Positions 9,973 through 21,307 of a DNA stretch of 64,000 nt are shown piece after piece. The stretch is from Ashinkailepas kermadecensis (lineage: Eukaryota; Arthropoda; Thecostraca; Neolepadidae): contig JAOTOM010004951.1 of NCBI GenBank assembly GCA_034440615.1, forward strand, positions 325,501 to 389,500, given 5' to 3'. Position numbers and translations under genes: made by a program. Below the pieces are notes generated by a model. It did no database searches and was not told the DNA's origin. It saw nothing but the letters and a program-made list of their open reading frames with translations. Position 1 is the stretch's first letter. Each line of letters opens with the position of its first letter.

Positions 9973-12900
9973 CTGCAACAAGCAGATGGCCTAGCGTGCA
10001 GCGGTCGAAGAGCACGTCATAGCCGGCAGTGCGGACAACTGTGGCAGACTATAACAGGCGGACTATAACAGACAGCCTGGTAGAGGTGGGGACTGCAGAA
10101 GTCTGACGCTGAGGGTGTCGAAACAAGCGGGCTGTCGGACGAGCACACTGCAGCCGAAGCAGCCCGGAGGGAGAGAGCACCACAACAGGCATCCTGGCAG
10201 TGGAGCGGACTGCAGCCTGGCAGCGGAGCGGACTACAGCCGTCCATCTCAGCGGTAGGGAGGGAAGACCGCGGCCACAAACGTGCTGACCGACTGGGAGG
10301 AGACACTCGGGTACGGAGGAGACACTGGCCGACTGTGGGGGGGGGGGACACTGGCTGGCTGGGAGGAGACACTCGGGTACGGAGGAGACACTGGCCGACT
10401 GGGGGGGGGACACTGGCTGGCTGGGAGGAGACACTCGGGCACGGACGCTCTCCCTGCTGACCGCGCCCCGCCGGTCGGGCGTACCTGTGGCGAGCGTCGG
10501 CTCCGCGCCGTCCGTCTCCATGTCGTCCGCTTGGCTGAGGCGCGCGCAGGCAGGCAGCTCGGCCTCTGTCAGGAACGGTGTTCTTGTGCCCGTTGTGCCG
10601 ATGTACAGCACGTTCTGCCTCAGGTCGATCCGGCACTGACAACGCAACGGCCGCATACTGTTCACGTAATGGTTTCCGAACGGTGTGCAGAGTGGTTGTG
10701 CAACGAGAACACAAAGCTCCTGCAGCGGTCCAAGAACGGATTCAGAACTGGCCACACCACCACACGGCGCTCACGTACCAGTCCCTGAACGGCCTCAGCA
10801 GTGATCGTGCAATTGCCCGGTCGGAGTCACACAATGCTCACTCAATTGTCCCGGATCGGTGTCGAAGTAGCCATACGACGCACACGCAAGATGCATAGTG
10901 GTTTCATAACAGTCATATAACGCCCATATCACGGTGCAACTACTCGATATTGCTTCGTGATATCTGAGTATCCACACATTCGAGGTGCCACGTCTGGATG
11001 GCTCGAAAGCCACTTGGTGACGTTAGCAATATAACATTTGTACCGAATATCGCTTCGTATAATACAATCGGTTGTAATAATGCCTACCGATTCCAACCAG
11101 GGGAGAGCTCGACCTGGCTGCCGATTTGTCAGGTGTGAGATGCGAGCACGCACTCACCTGGTGCCGCTTCAGACTCCGGTGTGCGATGCGAACACTCACC
11201 TACATGGTGCCGTACCAGGCTTCGGTGTGCGATGCGAGCACGCACTCACCTGGTGCCGCTTCAGCATGTCGAGGCCGAGCAGCATGTCCATGGGCTGCTG
11301 CTCCAGGATCGAGAACGACGAGGTGAGGAACACCTCCTCGATCTGGATCTGGCCCATGTGCACGCGACCGATGATGCGCTGGGTGCCGACACCCTTGGCG
11401 ATGCCGCTCCAGCGCGTGTCCACCAGCCGCATGATGTGGCACCGCTCGGCACACGCCGCCGACATGATGGTCGTCTGGGCGCCTGCCGGCACGTGAAGGG
11501 TCACCATGGTCGTCTGGACACGGGTCAAGGGTCACCATGGTCATCTGGACACGGGTCAAGAGTCACCATGGTCATCTCGGCACACGCCGCAAACATAATG
11601 GTCTTCTGGGCGCCTGCCGGCGGGTCAAGGGGCATCATGGTCGTCTAGGCACGGGTATCGAGTCATGAGGGTCGTCTGGGCACGGGTCGCGGGTCATGAT
11701 GGTCGTCTTGGGCATGGCTGGAGATCCGGGGGGGGGGATGAGTTTATGAACGGGCAATCGAGAGATGGCCGGGAGAGGTCCACTTCAGCACTAGTGATTC
11801 ATGTGAGTGATAGGATCCATGAGCTATTTTTAATACTCCGTGATGCATGGGGTTGCTCACAGTGCTTATATATGTAAATGTATCACCATTGATGTGTGGT
11901 GTATACATTACACAAGTCAGAGCTATTAGTGTTGAAAGTGTATTTGATGTGTGTAAATTTGCTTTCTGTTTAAAAGAAGTTCAACGGCATTTCCTCACCT
12001 TGACAGCATTTGGCAGCTAAGAACCGGCAGAAAATCTGGAGATAAGGCGAAAAAATATCCATGAACAATGATAAAATACCCAATGTGGTGGTGGTGGTGA
12101 GGGGTGAAGAGATTTAATTTAAAGCGCAATGGAAGCTCCAATTTGGTCACACAATCTGACATGGGTGATAACCGGGTTCAAAGACTAGCCTCTACAGGTT
12201 ATTCCGTCTGCCGCACTGTGGCGTATCTCGTCCCTCACACACGCAGTTTCATCAAATCCCTCCCCCTTAAAAGCCCCGCCTCGGAAAATTATCCTGTCGG
12301 TAGCCCCAGTCCAATATAACTAATGACATTCCATTCGCTTGATCCCTTTCGATCACCTTTTAAATGTTGCCTCTCGCCTTGATTATCTGGTGATTCACAA
12401 CGCAATTGATGCACATTCGCGGATAATGGTGCTCACCTTGATTATCATTGAAAAACATTGGCGCATCAGCAAGACAAACAACACTGGCTGCGCACGCAAA
12501 CAGAGCATCTGGAAGAGGCGCCACCATGGACGTGTGAGGCCACAGTGTTTCCTCTCCATGCGGGCTGGGTAGCAGCCGACTGTGGTGTGTGGTGACCTTG
12601 GCACGGCGCCGAGTGGGCCGGCCGTGACACACGAGCTCCCCCCCCCCGTCACCCGCCACAGGACGACACAGCGACATCACGACCTTGACACGGCGCCGAC
12701 CGTGCCACACGAGCCCCCCCCCCCTCGTCACCCGCCACAGGAAGACACGACATCACGACCTTGACACGGCGCCGAGTGGGCCGGCCGTGCCACACCGAGT
12801 GTGCCGGCTCCCCCCTCCCCACCCGCCACAGGACGGCACAGTGACCGACCTCGTGAAGCTCGCGTGACGACAAGCACCTCCGGAGGGTGGTGTCGCCGGT

Positions 12901-15900
12901 AACGGCCCGCACGCCCGCATCGCACGCCTTGAAACGTTCTACCACGCCGGGCAAGGTGACAAATGGCGTCTGGAGCCACCTCGCTCACGGTCATGTTCTG
13001 ACTCGCACAACAGGCTCGGCACGGAGGCCAACAACACGTTGTCACTCGATCGATCGTCATCCACGCACCACCCCATCCCGACGTCGACCAGCTCTGCTGA
13101 GCGAGTCACGGTCGACGTCAACCGTTACCCGACTCGATGTCAATCGCTGAAACCTGACCCGACGTCAACCGCCACCTGACCCGACGTCAACCGTCACCTA
13201 ACTCGACGTCAACCGTCACCTAACTCGACGTCAACCGTCACCTAACCCCGATGTCAACAGTCACCTGACTCGACGTCAATCGCTGAAACCTGACGCGTCA
13301 ATCGTCACCTGACCCAACGTCAACCGTCACGTGACTCGACGTCAACCGTCACGTAACCTGACGTCAACTTGACCAGACGTTCTGTTCAGCATTTCGTCCA
13401 GACCTCTCTTAGTTCCCCCCCCCCCCCACACACACACCTCCCCAAGATGATGATTATTGGGGTTTTAGGGTGCGTCAACCCATGTGGGTTATATTGCACC
13501 CATAACAAACTTGCTTAGACACGCGTCAGATTGTCACGTTCCAATAAAAGATGTTATGACCATACATCAAAGCCACTATGAGCAACATCACTGCCACTAC
13601 CTATTCCGGTGCCGGACAACGTTGACCCGCTACAGCATTAATGTCACCGTGCTTGTGCCCGACATGCGGTGTGGTCGAGGCGGGTCCGAGTCCACAAGGC
13701 CGCACAAAGGTGGCCCACACAGCCGCCACAAATGCTGTACGACGGGCGCAGCAGACGCTTCCTAAAGCCCACATACGTCAGGTTTGAGCGAGGTGCAACG
13801 ATACCAGGTAGTGCACCCTTATACACACAACAGTCGGTTTGTCATGCGGAACGTGATCATTACCATCTTCACTACATTCAAAGGCAACGACCCGGAGGTG
13901 CAGTGCTGGCGAATTTCGAAGTGTTCAGCAATTCGGCCATCATACTCACCTCAACGCTGAGCACTGGTTCGTTTTTTCCACGGCATTACCCTGGTAAGCT
14001 GACGCAGTCAGAAGACATTACCAACCTGCCGTGTTCGCTAGCCACGGCCTAGATCTGGCACGAGACAACCCAGCACTGAGCCCGCATCCCTTCCGTCGCA
14101 GACGGTGACATCATCGGTGAGCAGCTGCGAGCCTGGCCTCCGACCGCTCTCACCCGAGTCGATGAAGGCCTTGACCGGGTAGCCGTTGACGGAGCAGTTG
14201 ATGTAGAGCATGACGACGGCGCCGAAGCTCTCCGGGTTGTGCTCCAGCGCCGCCTCCATGTTGGCGTCGATGTTCTTCTGCTTGATCTCCTCGGCTATGA
14301 GCCGCTGCGCTTCAGCGTCGAACGGGTCGGCGTTGAGGATGCGCGTGCGCTGCTGTTCGCGGTCGGCCCGCGCCCGCTGCTGTTCGGCCAGCACGCCGGC
14401 GAACCGCTCTGCAGAACGGAACGGCTTAGGATCACTACTGCAGTGGAGATCGAAGAGCCGCGGTGGGACAGAACGGAACGGCTCACGAACACTACTGCAG
14501 TAGATATCGAAGAGCCGCGGTGGGACAGAACAAAACGGCTCAGGAACACTAAGGCAGTGGATATCGAAGAGCCGCGGTGGGACAGAACCAGGGCGGTTCT
14601 ACTGCAGGCCAGCGTGCCACTCCCGGTCGTGCACAGGTCAGGTCAGGTCAGTCTGTTCACCGATCTGGCCTGGGCACTGTCACCGACCTAGAATTGCATA
14701 GTGCTTCATAAAACATTCTTGGTATCACGCGGCATACGAGAAGCAATAATATCCCCGTGCGGTTATTTTAGCCCGAACCCTGCGTGGAGAGGTTGGAGCG
14801 GATATGGCTACAATACATACAAGAATGTAACGTCTCATGTCGGCACGATAAGGCAAACGGATAGTGATGACAATAATTGTACCCCTTTATCTATTCAACA
14901 TTTCAGAACATTAAAAGGTGCGGATTCAGGTGCCTCACATCGTGGACACTTACGGTTATTATTCTGCTGTAGAATATCGTAGTGCTTTGCTACCATTTTC
15001 ATACATGATTGCTTAAATTGTTCCTGAAAGCCCATTCCACCACTTGTATAATCAAACTAAAAAAACAATCTTAGCGCACAGGGCTATTTGGAACGACAAA
15101 AGGGGCTTGCTTCTTCCATCTGTCAAACCCTTACCTTGGAAAAAGATGAGCTAAATTTATTAACCTAAAATTACTATTGCCCTAACCACTCATTGTTATC
15201 TAGGATAATACTTTTGGGCTTAGTGTTTAGTCTAAAATCATTGAAGGCGGATTCTGACAGCCAGAATAGGCGAATTTCGGAATATTGTGCTTCGCTAGAT
15301 TACACTTCAGTGTTATTCATAAGGCTTGCAGTTTGATATTGAGGCATATTTTACTCTTTACACATGATTCAGAAGGGACAGAGGTGGATAAAGAGGCCGG
15401 ACATGGGAAAAACATCGCGCATTTCGTCCGCGCTGGTACATTGAACTACTTATGGTCTCAGTGCCGGATACTCATATGAACATGCCTACAAAAGTTATAC
15501 ATTTTCAATGGCGGGCATGGAAACTGGGGAGAAAGAACGTTGAAAAGGCTTGTGAATGCTCCTTGAGGTTCCTTGCTTTTACGTACATTTAAGGTACGCA
15601 ACTTGACATGCACGCTCAAATTGGCGCTTTTTAACACAAACTGATCAAAATTTATCAAAATATCCTTATAAATGAGAAAATTTGATGTATTCAGACTTCG
15701 ACTTTAACGACAACGGCAAATCATCAGCTTCAACAGTTTATCCCATATTTCCAGACACTTGGACCTTGACCTGATCGGTGATCTTAACCGTCGCAAGTGT
15801 CAGCGTGTTAGAATAAGTGTTCAGTTTGCATATTATCGACATTGAAGCACGAAATCGAAGCACGTTTACGAACAGAATCCGGAGACTACAGCGAATACCG

Positions 15901-18900
15901 GGGGACCGACTGCAGCCCGACAACGACCTGCTTGACGTTACCTGGAAGGTTCACCGAAAGAGGTACATGCAAATATTCCAAGAACCTCCGAGAGGTCAAG
16001 TGTGAGGGTACATCACGTCGCTGACTGCACCTCCCCAGCTTAGAATACAAGTTGTGAGGGGCTAAATTGCCCCCACCCCTCGTCCCTCTCACTGCAAGGG
16101 GCAGGAAATTATGCGGAATTGCGAGTGCCAAACCGCTTCGCACAGCAGCACCGAACAGGCTACGGCGAACACAGCTAAATAGACGAACCACAGAAGAAGT
16201 CAGATCAAACATCCCTAATAGACGCAACCTCGAGAGGGGGGGGCAGTCTCAGGGCTTGGAAGCACTGACGGGAGACACGCTGTTCTATATGAGCTACACT
16301 TTACGAATTTGGGTGGGACAGTTCTTGACAAGGGCACTTTTTCGGCTTTTTCGGCCATGCCTGCTGACGGAGGCACAACCCGGACCAATGGTAGACGCCG
16401 AGCAACTACGTTGAAAACTAACACAGGGCGATGGCATGGTCAAGGTGGCGCGAGGCTGCCACTGGCTCTCACGTCCTGAACAGAGTTCTGACCCAACGGT
16501 CTCACCAGCGACAGGCAGGGTCCGCCACTGCCTGCTTCCAGGCGCGGCCCAACCCCGTGGCGCAGGAACGATTCTCAAGTTAGATGGGCGAGTTCGTGGG
16601 GCCTCCCAACCTCTAGCAAATGCTGGAAGCACTCGCGATTTTCCTTGTGCATCTTGCATGCGTGTAAAAAGCATTGCGAGCGCCTTGGCGACCATATGTC
16701 AATATAGTTATTCGTTCTCACCAACCCAATCACGAGAACCCTAAATGGTCCGAGTCACTAGAGTACAACTTATGGCTGACTTGTGCATGAACTTCTCGAT
16801 ATCAGACTTGGGGTTGGAGTATCTCCTTGAAGTATCTCAGTTTTCCAAGTTTGGCCCCCACATAAAAATATCAGGTGATGTCTCAGGGACACCATCCATC
16901 GTGATACCATCGTGCCAACCCCACAGGTGCACGGAGCCCCAGCACAGTGCAGTCTGACTGGCCGTGGGAGCCGGCGGGTGCCACCGACTGACCTAGGTCA
17001 CCGCTGAGCAGGGCGTCGGCCAGCCGCGGGTTGTTCTGCTTCAGCAGCGCCAGCTGATCGCGATTGGCGAGGAACATGTCGCGTATAAAGCGGGGGTCCT
17101 CCTGGTTCACGGCTGGCGTCGCCTCCGATGCACCAGCACCATCTGTGGGCAGCGCTGATGACTTCAGGTTCCAGCGGCGTCCACGAACGAACCAGAGTGA
17201 AAACTGCAGATCGAGGCTGCTGTAGGATTGCAAGTCCCTGCAGGTTGATGACAACTACGATGGGTATATCGCACAACTGCTGGACGAATGAAAGTTTCTT
17301 TGTTAATATTTTGCAGCCTTGAAGTTTAAAAAATAAACTTGCGTATAGCGCAACTTTCTAATACAACACACATCGGCAGCTTTCCCCAACATGTTTCCAA
17401 CAACTACCCTGAAATCAAAGTATCATGGCTCAGTCGGGGCAGTAGTGTTGGTCAGCGAAATGCCGGTGCTGAACAATCCAACGCCATCCAACAACTAAAC
17501 TTTCCCAGTCCAAAAGTTTACCGCGGCACTAATGATACACGATTGGTGCCATTGGAATGTCACCATGAGCGCCACCATATCCATTCACTTCACGACGCCA
17601 CAAATTTCGGACAAATTTAATCAGGTGTTGCACCAGTCCACCAAGCAGGTGGTGGTGGTTTCATGTTCGGGAACGCGCTAACCCTATGCCTCCTGCCTTA
17701 GGCACGTCTACCTACATAATTACACCCGTGCGCGACGCGCGAACCGACTGCGCTGAACTGCGCGACGCCGACCGACAGCTGCAAATGCTGCAGCCGCCGC
17801 ACTACTTAGTCATCTCGCTGGTGCGCTTCCTGTTCGAGCGTGGCACGGGCGCGCGCCGCAAGGTGCTGACACCCGTGGCGCTGACGGAGCAGCTATGGGT
17901 GCCGGTGCGCGGCCGGCCGGCCGTCCAGTTCCGGCTGTATGCGCTGGTGGTGCACCGCGGCGGCTCGCTGGACGCCGGCCACTACTACTGCGTGGCGAGG
18001 TCATCCGACGCCACCGGCCCGGACGCCGCGCCGTCCGTCTGGTGCCGCCTCGACGACAACTACGTGACACCGCTGTCGGTCGGTCACCTGGACGCCTGGG
18101 GTGGCCGCGGCGGCGCCGGCGCGCCAACCGACGCGCCCTACATGCTCTTCTACCGGCGGTGCGACGGCGACGCGGCGAGTCCGCCACAGTCGCGACACGA
18201 GCAGCTGCCGGCGTCGCTGTGGCTCGAGGTACAGAGCGACAACGGCGCGTACCGGCGCGGTAGCCGACCGGCGACCGGTGCCGGCTGGACGGTCGGTGGG
18301 CCCCGTGACGGCGACGACCGGCCGCCCCAGTCGACTGGCTGCGGCGGCGGTCAGAACGCTCCTGCGCCGAACTTCGCGTGCTGACGCGGCAGGATCGCTG
18401 CTGGGCGCGACCGCTCGCCGATTGTAATACATGGGCTGTTGTTCATATTGTTATACATCCGCATTGCAGTCATTAGACCTCATTAACATTAAGCATGCTC
18501 GATAATTAGTGTGTGTATGTACATATGTGTGTGTGTCTGTGTCGTGTACCCAACGAATACACTTATTCTTGTACTGTACATTACACCCGGTTCATCAAGC
18601 CCTGAATGGGCAAATTCCGACCGGTTGTATGGTTGGAGATTAATATGTCACCTATTTCCATAAATATAAATATATCTGGGAAAATTACATTTATTTGAAA
18701 TATGCATAAGTGTGAGATACAAGTGTGAGATACAACTAACCACAGCACATATGCTTGGTGGTTGAAATACTTTTGAAGTTTTCACTGAAAATAATTGTTA
18801 TATATGATTTCGAATTTCATATCTCCATGATTAAACACCTATGATCTAAATATACTAAGATAAAAAAACCTTCAAACTAATGGTCAGCAATGTATCACGA

Positions 18901-21307
18901 CACTGGGGAAGAAGACAACTAAAGGCTTGGAAGACGGCTTCGCTACGTCAGCCAACTGTGTGCAGGCTACATGTGAACAACGACACCCAGCCACTGTGTG
19001 CAGGCTACATGTGAACAACGACACCCAGCCACTGTGTGCAGGCTACATGTGAACAACGACACCCAGCCACTGTGTGCAGGCTACATGTGAACAACGACAC
19101 CCAGCTACTGTCCACCCAGAAGCTCGTTCTCTGTTCGTTGTTGGCGTTTTCTGCTAGCAGTACGCTCACCAGGGGCGTGTATTGCGGCACAGCTGACCAG
19201 CATCAGCACATAACCAATCTGTTCAAAATACAATTGCAATTACCGGAGGGTGTGGGCTGTCACGTTTGAAAAAAAAACAGCTCCGTCTAAAAGCATGTCA
19301 GTCAGATACAACCATCAGAGGGAGGTGTCAATTCTGGGGAGAATTGGAGAAAAATGCGCTCCATGCTTTACATGCCGGCGATATCGAAAAGGCTTCAGAG
19401 CATGCAACATTGACATATGCATGCATATTTCCCAATATGGTTTATTCGCATTAGAAACTTGGGTCATAATTTTCATTGCTAGTGTGGTTACATATACATC
19501 GCTGAACTGGTTTCAGATGTGCAGAATGTGCAGAAAACGAGATTTTGGGATGATTTTGAAAATGTGTGAAGTCGCAAGGTCTGAATGGCACACATCATAA
19601 TAAATATATCATTGATGAAAATTTTGCTTGGTTGGGCTGATGGATAAAAATACAATAAACTTACTTGCATTAACACCTCAACAATGTACTGGTGTGCAAT
19701 ATCGTAGGGAAGGGGAGATAAATTTGGGACACCTTTATTGGAGGTAGCCACGGTATTTTTGAAGGCAAAACATTTTGTTGTGCGATATGGACAAAAATGA
19801 ACTTGATTTGCGCATCTGTTATTTGACTGAGTTGGTTGGTTAGTTGGGCTTAGGAGCGCACCTGTCAGGCGTATTGATAGATACCGAGCCGGGCAATGCA
19901 GAAGGTCAGATGGTCAGCCGGCTATTGAGTGCGTCACGTGAACATCGATTACTGGTGGATGGCATGTTGAAATGTTAGTGCACGGTGCTCGCGTCAATTA
20001 CAGGAAAATCAACACGCTCGCCATGAATGTCCAAGGCACGGGATAAGGCGTCCGACAGCCAGGTGCAGCAGTTGTCCTCTGCTGTTAGAGAGCTTCAGTG
20101 CTGCCGGCAAAACCTACTGGCAAGCAGAGAATGGGCCCCTTCTTGCACTAGCCGGTCACCTGATTAAAGGTCAGCGACACCGCGAGACCTGATATGAGCT
20201 AAACTAATCCCACTGTGACTGAATTGGCTGTGAATCACTGATCTAGCTGTGGATCACTAATCTGGCTGTGGATCACTGATCTGGCTATGGGCTCTGATCT
20301 GGCTGTGGGTGACCGACGTGGCGGCCGGCCAATGACTCAGCTGGTGGCTGCTGACTATACCGTGTGCCACCGACAGCTTGTCTGGTCGACACACGTCGCC
20401 GGCCCATGTGTGGGTGGCCGACCTGGCTGCGGCCGGCCAATGACTCAGCTGGTGGCTGCTGACTATACCGTGTGCCACCGACAGCTTGTCTGGTCGACAG
20501 ACGTCACCGGCCCATGTGCGGCCATGACCGACCTGACTGCGGCCGGCCGTCCCCGGTCGTCTGCACCAGCAGCACGTCGCCGTCCGCGATGCCCAGGTCC
20601 CGCAGCAGACTCTTGTCGTCCGTCAGCCGGCGGCCGTCGTGCAGCAGCGACATGCGCTCCGACGCGATGCCAGTCTCCACCTGCAGGCGCCGGTCGGTAA
20701 CTCAGTGGTTCAGCTCAGCGTCTGGCACGCCAGAGGTACGGGGTTCGATTCACCGCGATGCCCGCCCTTACTGCCAGGGTGAGGCACCGTTAAGCTACAA
20801 TCCAATCCAGTCCTACCTGCAAGTGGGCAGGGAGATGGGTCAGCTGGGTCAGCCGGCGGTTAGCGAGGTCAGCGACGCTTTACCAGCGCCAGTCAGGATA
20901 CTTCTGCCTACCTAGTGTTGGGCACCGGCAAGAAGTCTTGGGATAGCAATCTCGTTCGCCAGCTTCCATCCACGCAACAACGAATTAATGTGGAAAAAGC
21001 CAGACATGATCCTGATGCACTTTCATGTGTGCTATCTCATTTGCATTGCTCTTAACTCATGAGTTAGAGTTAAGGATCCGTCCAGAATGTGAGGAATACT
21101 GCTCCCAACACAAAACCTTGTTGCTATGCCATACGAATTGAATCATCATCAGATCATGCTATTAAGATCAAGAAGCTTAAGAAGAAACCCGACCTTGCAC
21201 AGAGGCACACTGACCTGTACAAATGCCCGGAGATTCTCCAGTTCCAGGTCGTCGCTGACATCGAGCTGGTACAGCTCGCCAGCCACCGTGGTCACGGTCA
21301 GTCGCAT
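9806..21307 (-). CDS. DDI1: Ddi1/DDI2/rngo ubiquitin-shuttle aspartic protease, seven exons found
   Basis: This is a DNA-damage-inducible 1 family protein, a proteasome shuttle and ubiquitin-directed aspartic protease; in animals its known role includes processing of the NRF1 transcription factor. Seven exons join in phase to 399 codons. The order is a ubiquitin-like domain (residues 1-80), a helical DDI domain (about 95-190), a retropepsin-like domain (about 190-325) with catalytic Asp214 in FIDSGAQTT split between exons 4 and 5, then an Ala/Ser linker and UBA helix 1 ([18 protein letters not shown]). The rest of the UBA is missing after exon 7. Either a further exon was not recognised, or the message reads through to the stop at 9710-9712. 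The retropepsin domain is the normal host domain, not a viral insertion. Confidence 0.95.
10300..10440. repeat. Tandem repeat of about 64 bp next to DDI1 exon 6 donor
   Basis: Units of GGGAGGAGACACTCGGGTAC, GGAGGAGACACTGGCCGACT and a G-run recur at about 66 and 62 bp. The array ends about 45 nt from the exon 6 donor. It is strongly strand-asymmetric (C-rich in the transcript). Confidence 0.85.
10485..10635 (-). CDS. DDI1: DDI1 exon 6
   Basis: The exon is 151 nt, phase 0 in and phase 1 out, acceptor GTTGTCAG and donor GTACGC. It encodes [20 protein letters not shown] then [20 protein letters not shown]. This closes the retropepsin domain (IDLxxNVLxIGTTGxxTxFLxExELPxCARL in the family). A roughly 64-bp G-rich repeat starts about 45 nt downstream of the donor. 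Confidence 0.95.
11136..11275. repeat. Tandem duplication of DDI1 exon 5 donor region
   Basis: Three units. The first carries CACGCACTCACCTGGTGCCG CTTCAG exactly as the real exon end and donor. The second is diverged (CACTCACCTACATGGTGCCG). The third is the real junction. Period about 44-46 bp. Confidence 0.85.
11250..11482 (-). CDS. DDI1: DDI1 exon 5 (retropepsin core)
   Basis: The exon is 233 nt, phase 1 in and phase 0 out, acceptor GCCGGCAG and donor GTGAGT. It encodes [40 protein letters not shown] and [20 protein letters not shown]. These are the flap and the second structural LLGLD motif of the protease fold. Both edges of the exon are duplicated nearby: an almost exact copy of the donor at about 11139-11177, and a diverged copy of the acceptor plus about 12 codons at 11576-11621. 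Confidence 0.97.
11440..11720. repeat. Tandem repeats with a second copy of DDI1 exon 5 acceptor
   Basis: GGTCACCATGGTCATCTGGA CACGGGTCAAG units follow the acceptor. At 11576-11621 the exon edge itself reappears: CTCGGCACACGCCGC, then ATAATGGTCTTCTGGGCGCC, then TGCCGGC. The copy would encode [12 protein letters not shown] instead of [12 protein letters not shown]. Confidence 0.85.
12585..12840. repeat. Tandem repeat of about 90-100 bp
   Basis: Three copies of GTGACCTTGGCACGGCGCCG-like sequence, with GGCCGGCCGTG, C-runs and CACCCGCCACAGGACGACAC. It lies in DDI1 intron 4. Confidence 0.8.
13085..13385. repeat. 22-bp minisatellite
   Basis: About a dozen copies of TCGACGTCAACCGTCACCTA AC with variants, in DDI1 intron 4. 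The TGACGTCA-like cores are part of the unit. Confidence 0.9.
13440..13505 (-). mobile_element. Diverged SINE 3' end piece
   Basis: GGGGTTTTAGGGTGCGTCAA and GGTTATATTGCACCCAT keep the layout of the tail module with many changes, next to a C-run and a CA run. Confidence 0.3.
14154..14408 (-). CDS. DDI1: DDI1 exon 4 (helical domain and start of protease)
   Basis: The exon is 255 nt, phase 1 at both ends, acceptor TTCTGCAG and donor GTGAGA. It encodes [40 protein letters not shown] and [20 protein letters not shown], ending in KAFIDSG. The last three residues begin the DSGA active-site motif. A 57-bp repeat abuts the acceptor. Confidence 0.97.
14409..14592. repeat. 57-bp tandem repeat abutting DDI1 exon 4 acceptor
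   Basis: Three units at exact 57-bp spacing (AGAGCCGCGGTGGGACAGAA at 14454, 14511 and 14568). Each includes CAGAACGGAACGGCTC, the same bases that precede the exon 4 acceptor (GCAGAACGGAACGGCTTAGG). Additional CTGCAG acceptor-like sites occur in each unit. Confidence 0.88.
14600..16990. other. DDI1 intron 3, no separate gene recognised
   Basis: Mostly AT-balanced unique sequence. No exon with a recognisable domain was seen on either strand, including no Cys-box exon for the USP35/38-like piece. Confidence 0.5.
16993..17142 (-). CDS. DDI1: DDI1 exon 3
   Basis: The exon is 150 nt, phase 1 at both ends, acceptor GCCCACAG and donor GTCAGT. It encodes [20 protein letters not shown] and [20 protein letters not shown] then [10 protein letters not shown]. 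This matches the family's DPxxIRDMLLANPxxLxLLKxxNPxLAxALLSGD block, the start of the helical domain. Confidence 0.95.
17702..18384 (+). CDS. USP35/USP38-like deubiquitinase, 3' terminal exon
   Basis: This is the C-terminal part of a ubiquitin-specific protease, a cysteine protease that removes ubiquitin. The open frame shows [12 protein letters not shown] followed by ARRKVL, as in USP35/38. It then has the catalytic His box [10 protein letters not shown] (His at 17980-17982), the partner DDNYVTPLS (18049-18075) and a terminal APYMLFYRR (18130-18159), then a low-complexity tail and stop TGA at 18382-18384. An acceptor GCCTTAG precedes 17702. The Cys box and middle domain are not in the window's readable frames. 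The exon lies inside DDI1 intron 2 on the opposite strand. It is very GC-rich and free of stops, which argues it is still coding, but a single preserved exon fragment cannot be excluded. Confidence 0.8.
18953..19105. repeat. 38-bp minisatellite
   Basis: Four perfect or near-perfect units of CCACTGTGTGCAGGCTACAT plus GTGAACAACGACACCCAG in DDI1 intron 2. Confidence 0.93.
19833..19872 (-). mobile_element. SINE 3' end piece, short
   Basis: GTTGGTTGGTTAGTTGGGCT followed by TAGGAGCGCACC. Only the terminal part of the module is recognisable. Confidence 0.4.
20300..20549. repeat. 109-bp tandem repeat including DDI1 exon 2 donor
   Basis: GCGGCCGGCC recurs at 20321, 20429 and 20540 (spacing 108 and 111). 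The last is the real end of exon 2. The other units copy the junction as GACCTGGCTGCGGCCGGCC and GACGTGGCGGCCGGCC. On the transcript strand the first of these keeps a CAG|GTCGG donor. Confidence 0.88.
20533..20680 (-). CDS. DDI1: DDI1 exon 2 (rest of UBL)
   Basis: The exon is 148 nt, phase 0 in and phase 1 out, acceptor GCCTGCAG and donor GTCGGT. It encodes [20 protein letters not shown] then [20 protein letters not shown]. This is the canonical end of a ubiquitin-like fold (LxDYGIxDGDVVxL). A tRNA-headed SINE lies about 10 nt upstream of the exon. A 109-bp repeat containing copies of the donor lies downstream. Confidence 0.93.
20690..20810 (+). mobile_element. tRNA-headed SINE (copy 2)
   Basis: Box A-like GGTAACTCAGTGGTTCAGC and box B GGTTCGATTCACC flank GCGTCTGGCACGCCAGAGGT. 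The downstream GCCCGCCCTTACTGCCAGGG is shared with copies at 720-830 and 22512-22660. It does not fold as a functional tRNA. It sits about 10 nt from DDI1 exon 2, in the intron where the branch region should be. Confidence 0.7.
21215..21307 (-). CDS. DDI1: DDI1 exon 1 (start of UBL)
   Basis: The exon is 93 nt from ATG 21307 to donor GTCAGT, phase 0. It encodes [20 protein letters not shown] and [11 protein letters not shown], the first two strands and helix of the UBL (compare SPDFELENFxAL in the family). The first 17-18 nt are copied in the upstream 84/75-bp array, so several in-frame ATG copies lie 5' of this one. The frame stays open to another ATG at 22054. Confidence 0.9.

Noticed and set aside
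11196..14394. A retroviral or LTR-element protease
   Set aside because: The DSGA protease fold is present, but the surrounding UBL, helical domain and [10 protein letters not shown] context are those of the host Ddi1 family.
20690..20765. A tRNA gene on the plus strand
   Set aside because: The same head occurs three times with a common non-tRNA body. The anticodon stem-loop has the wrong geometry.
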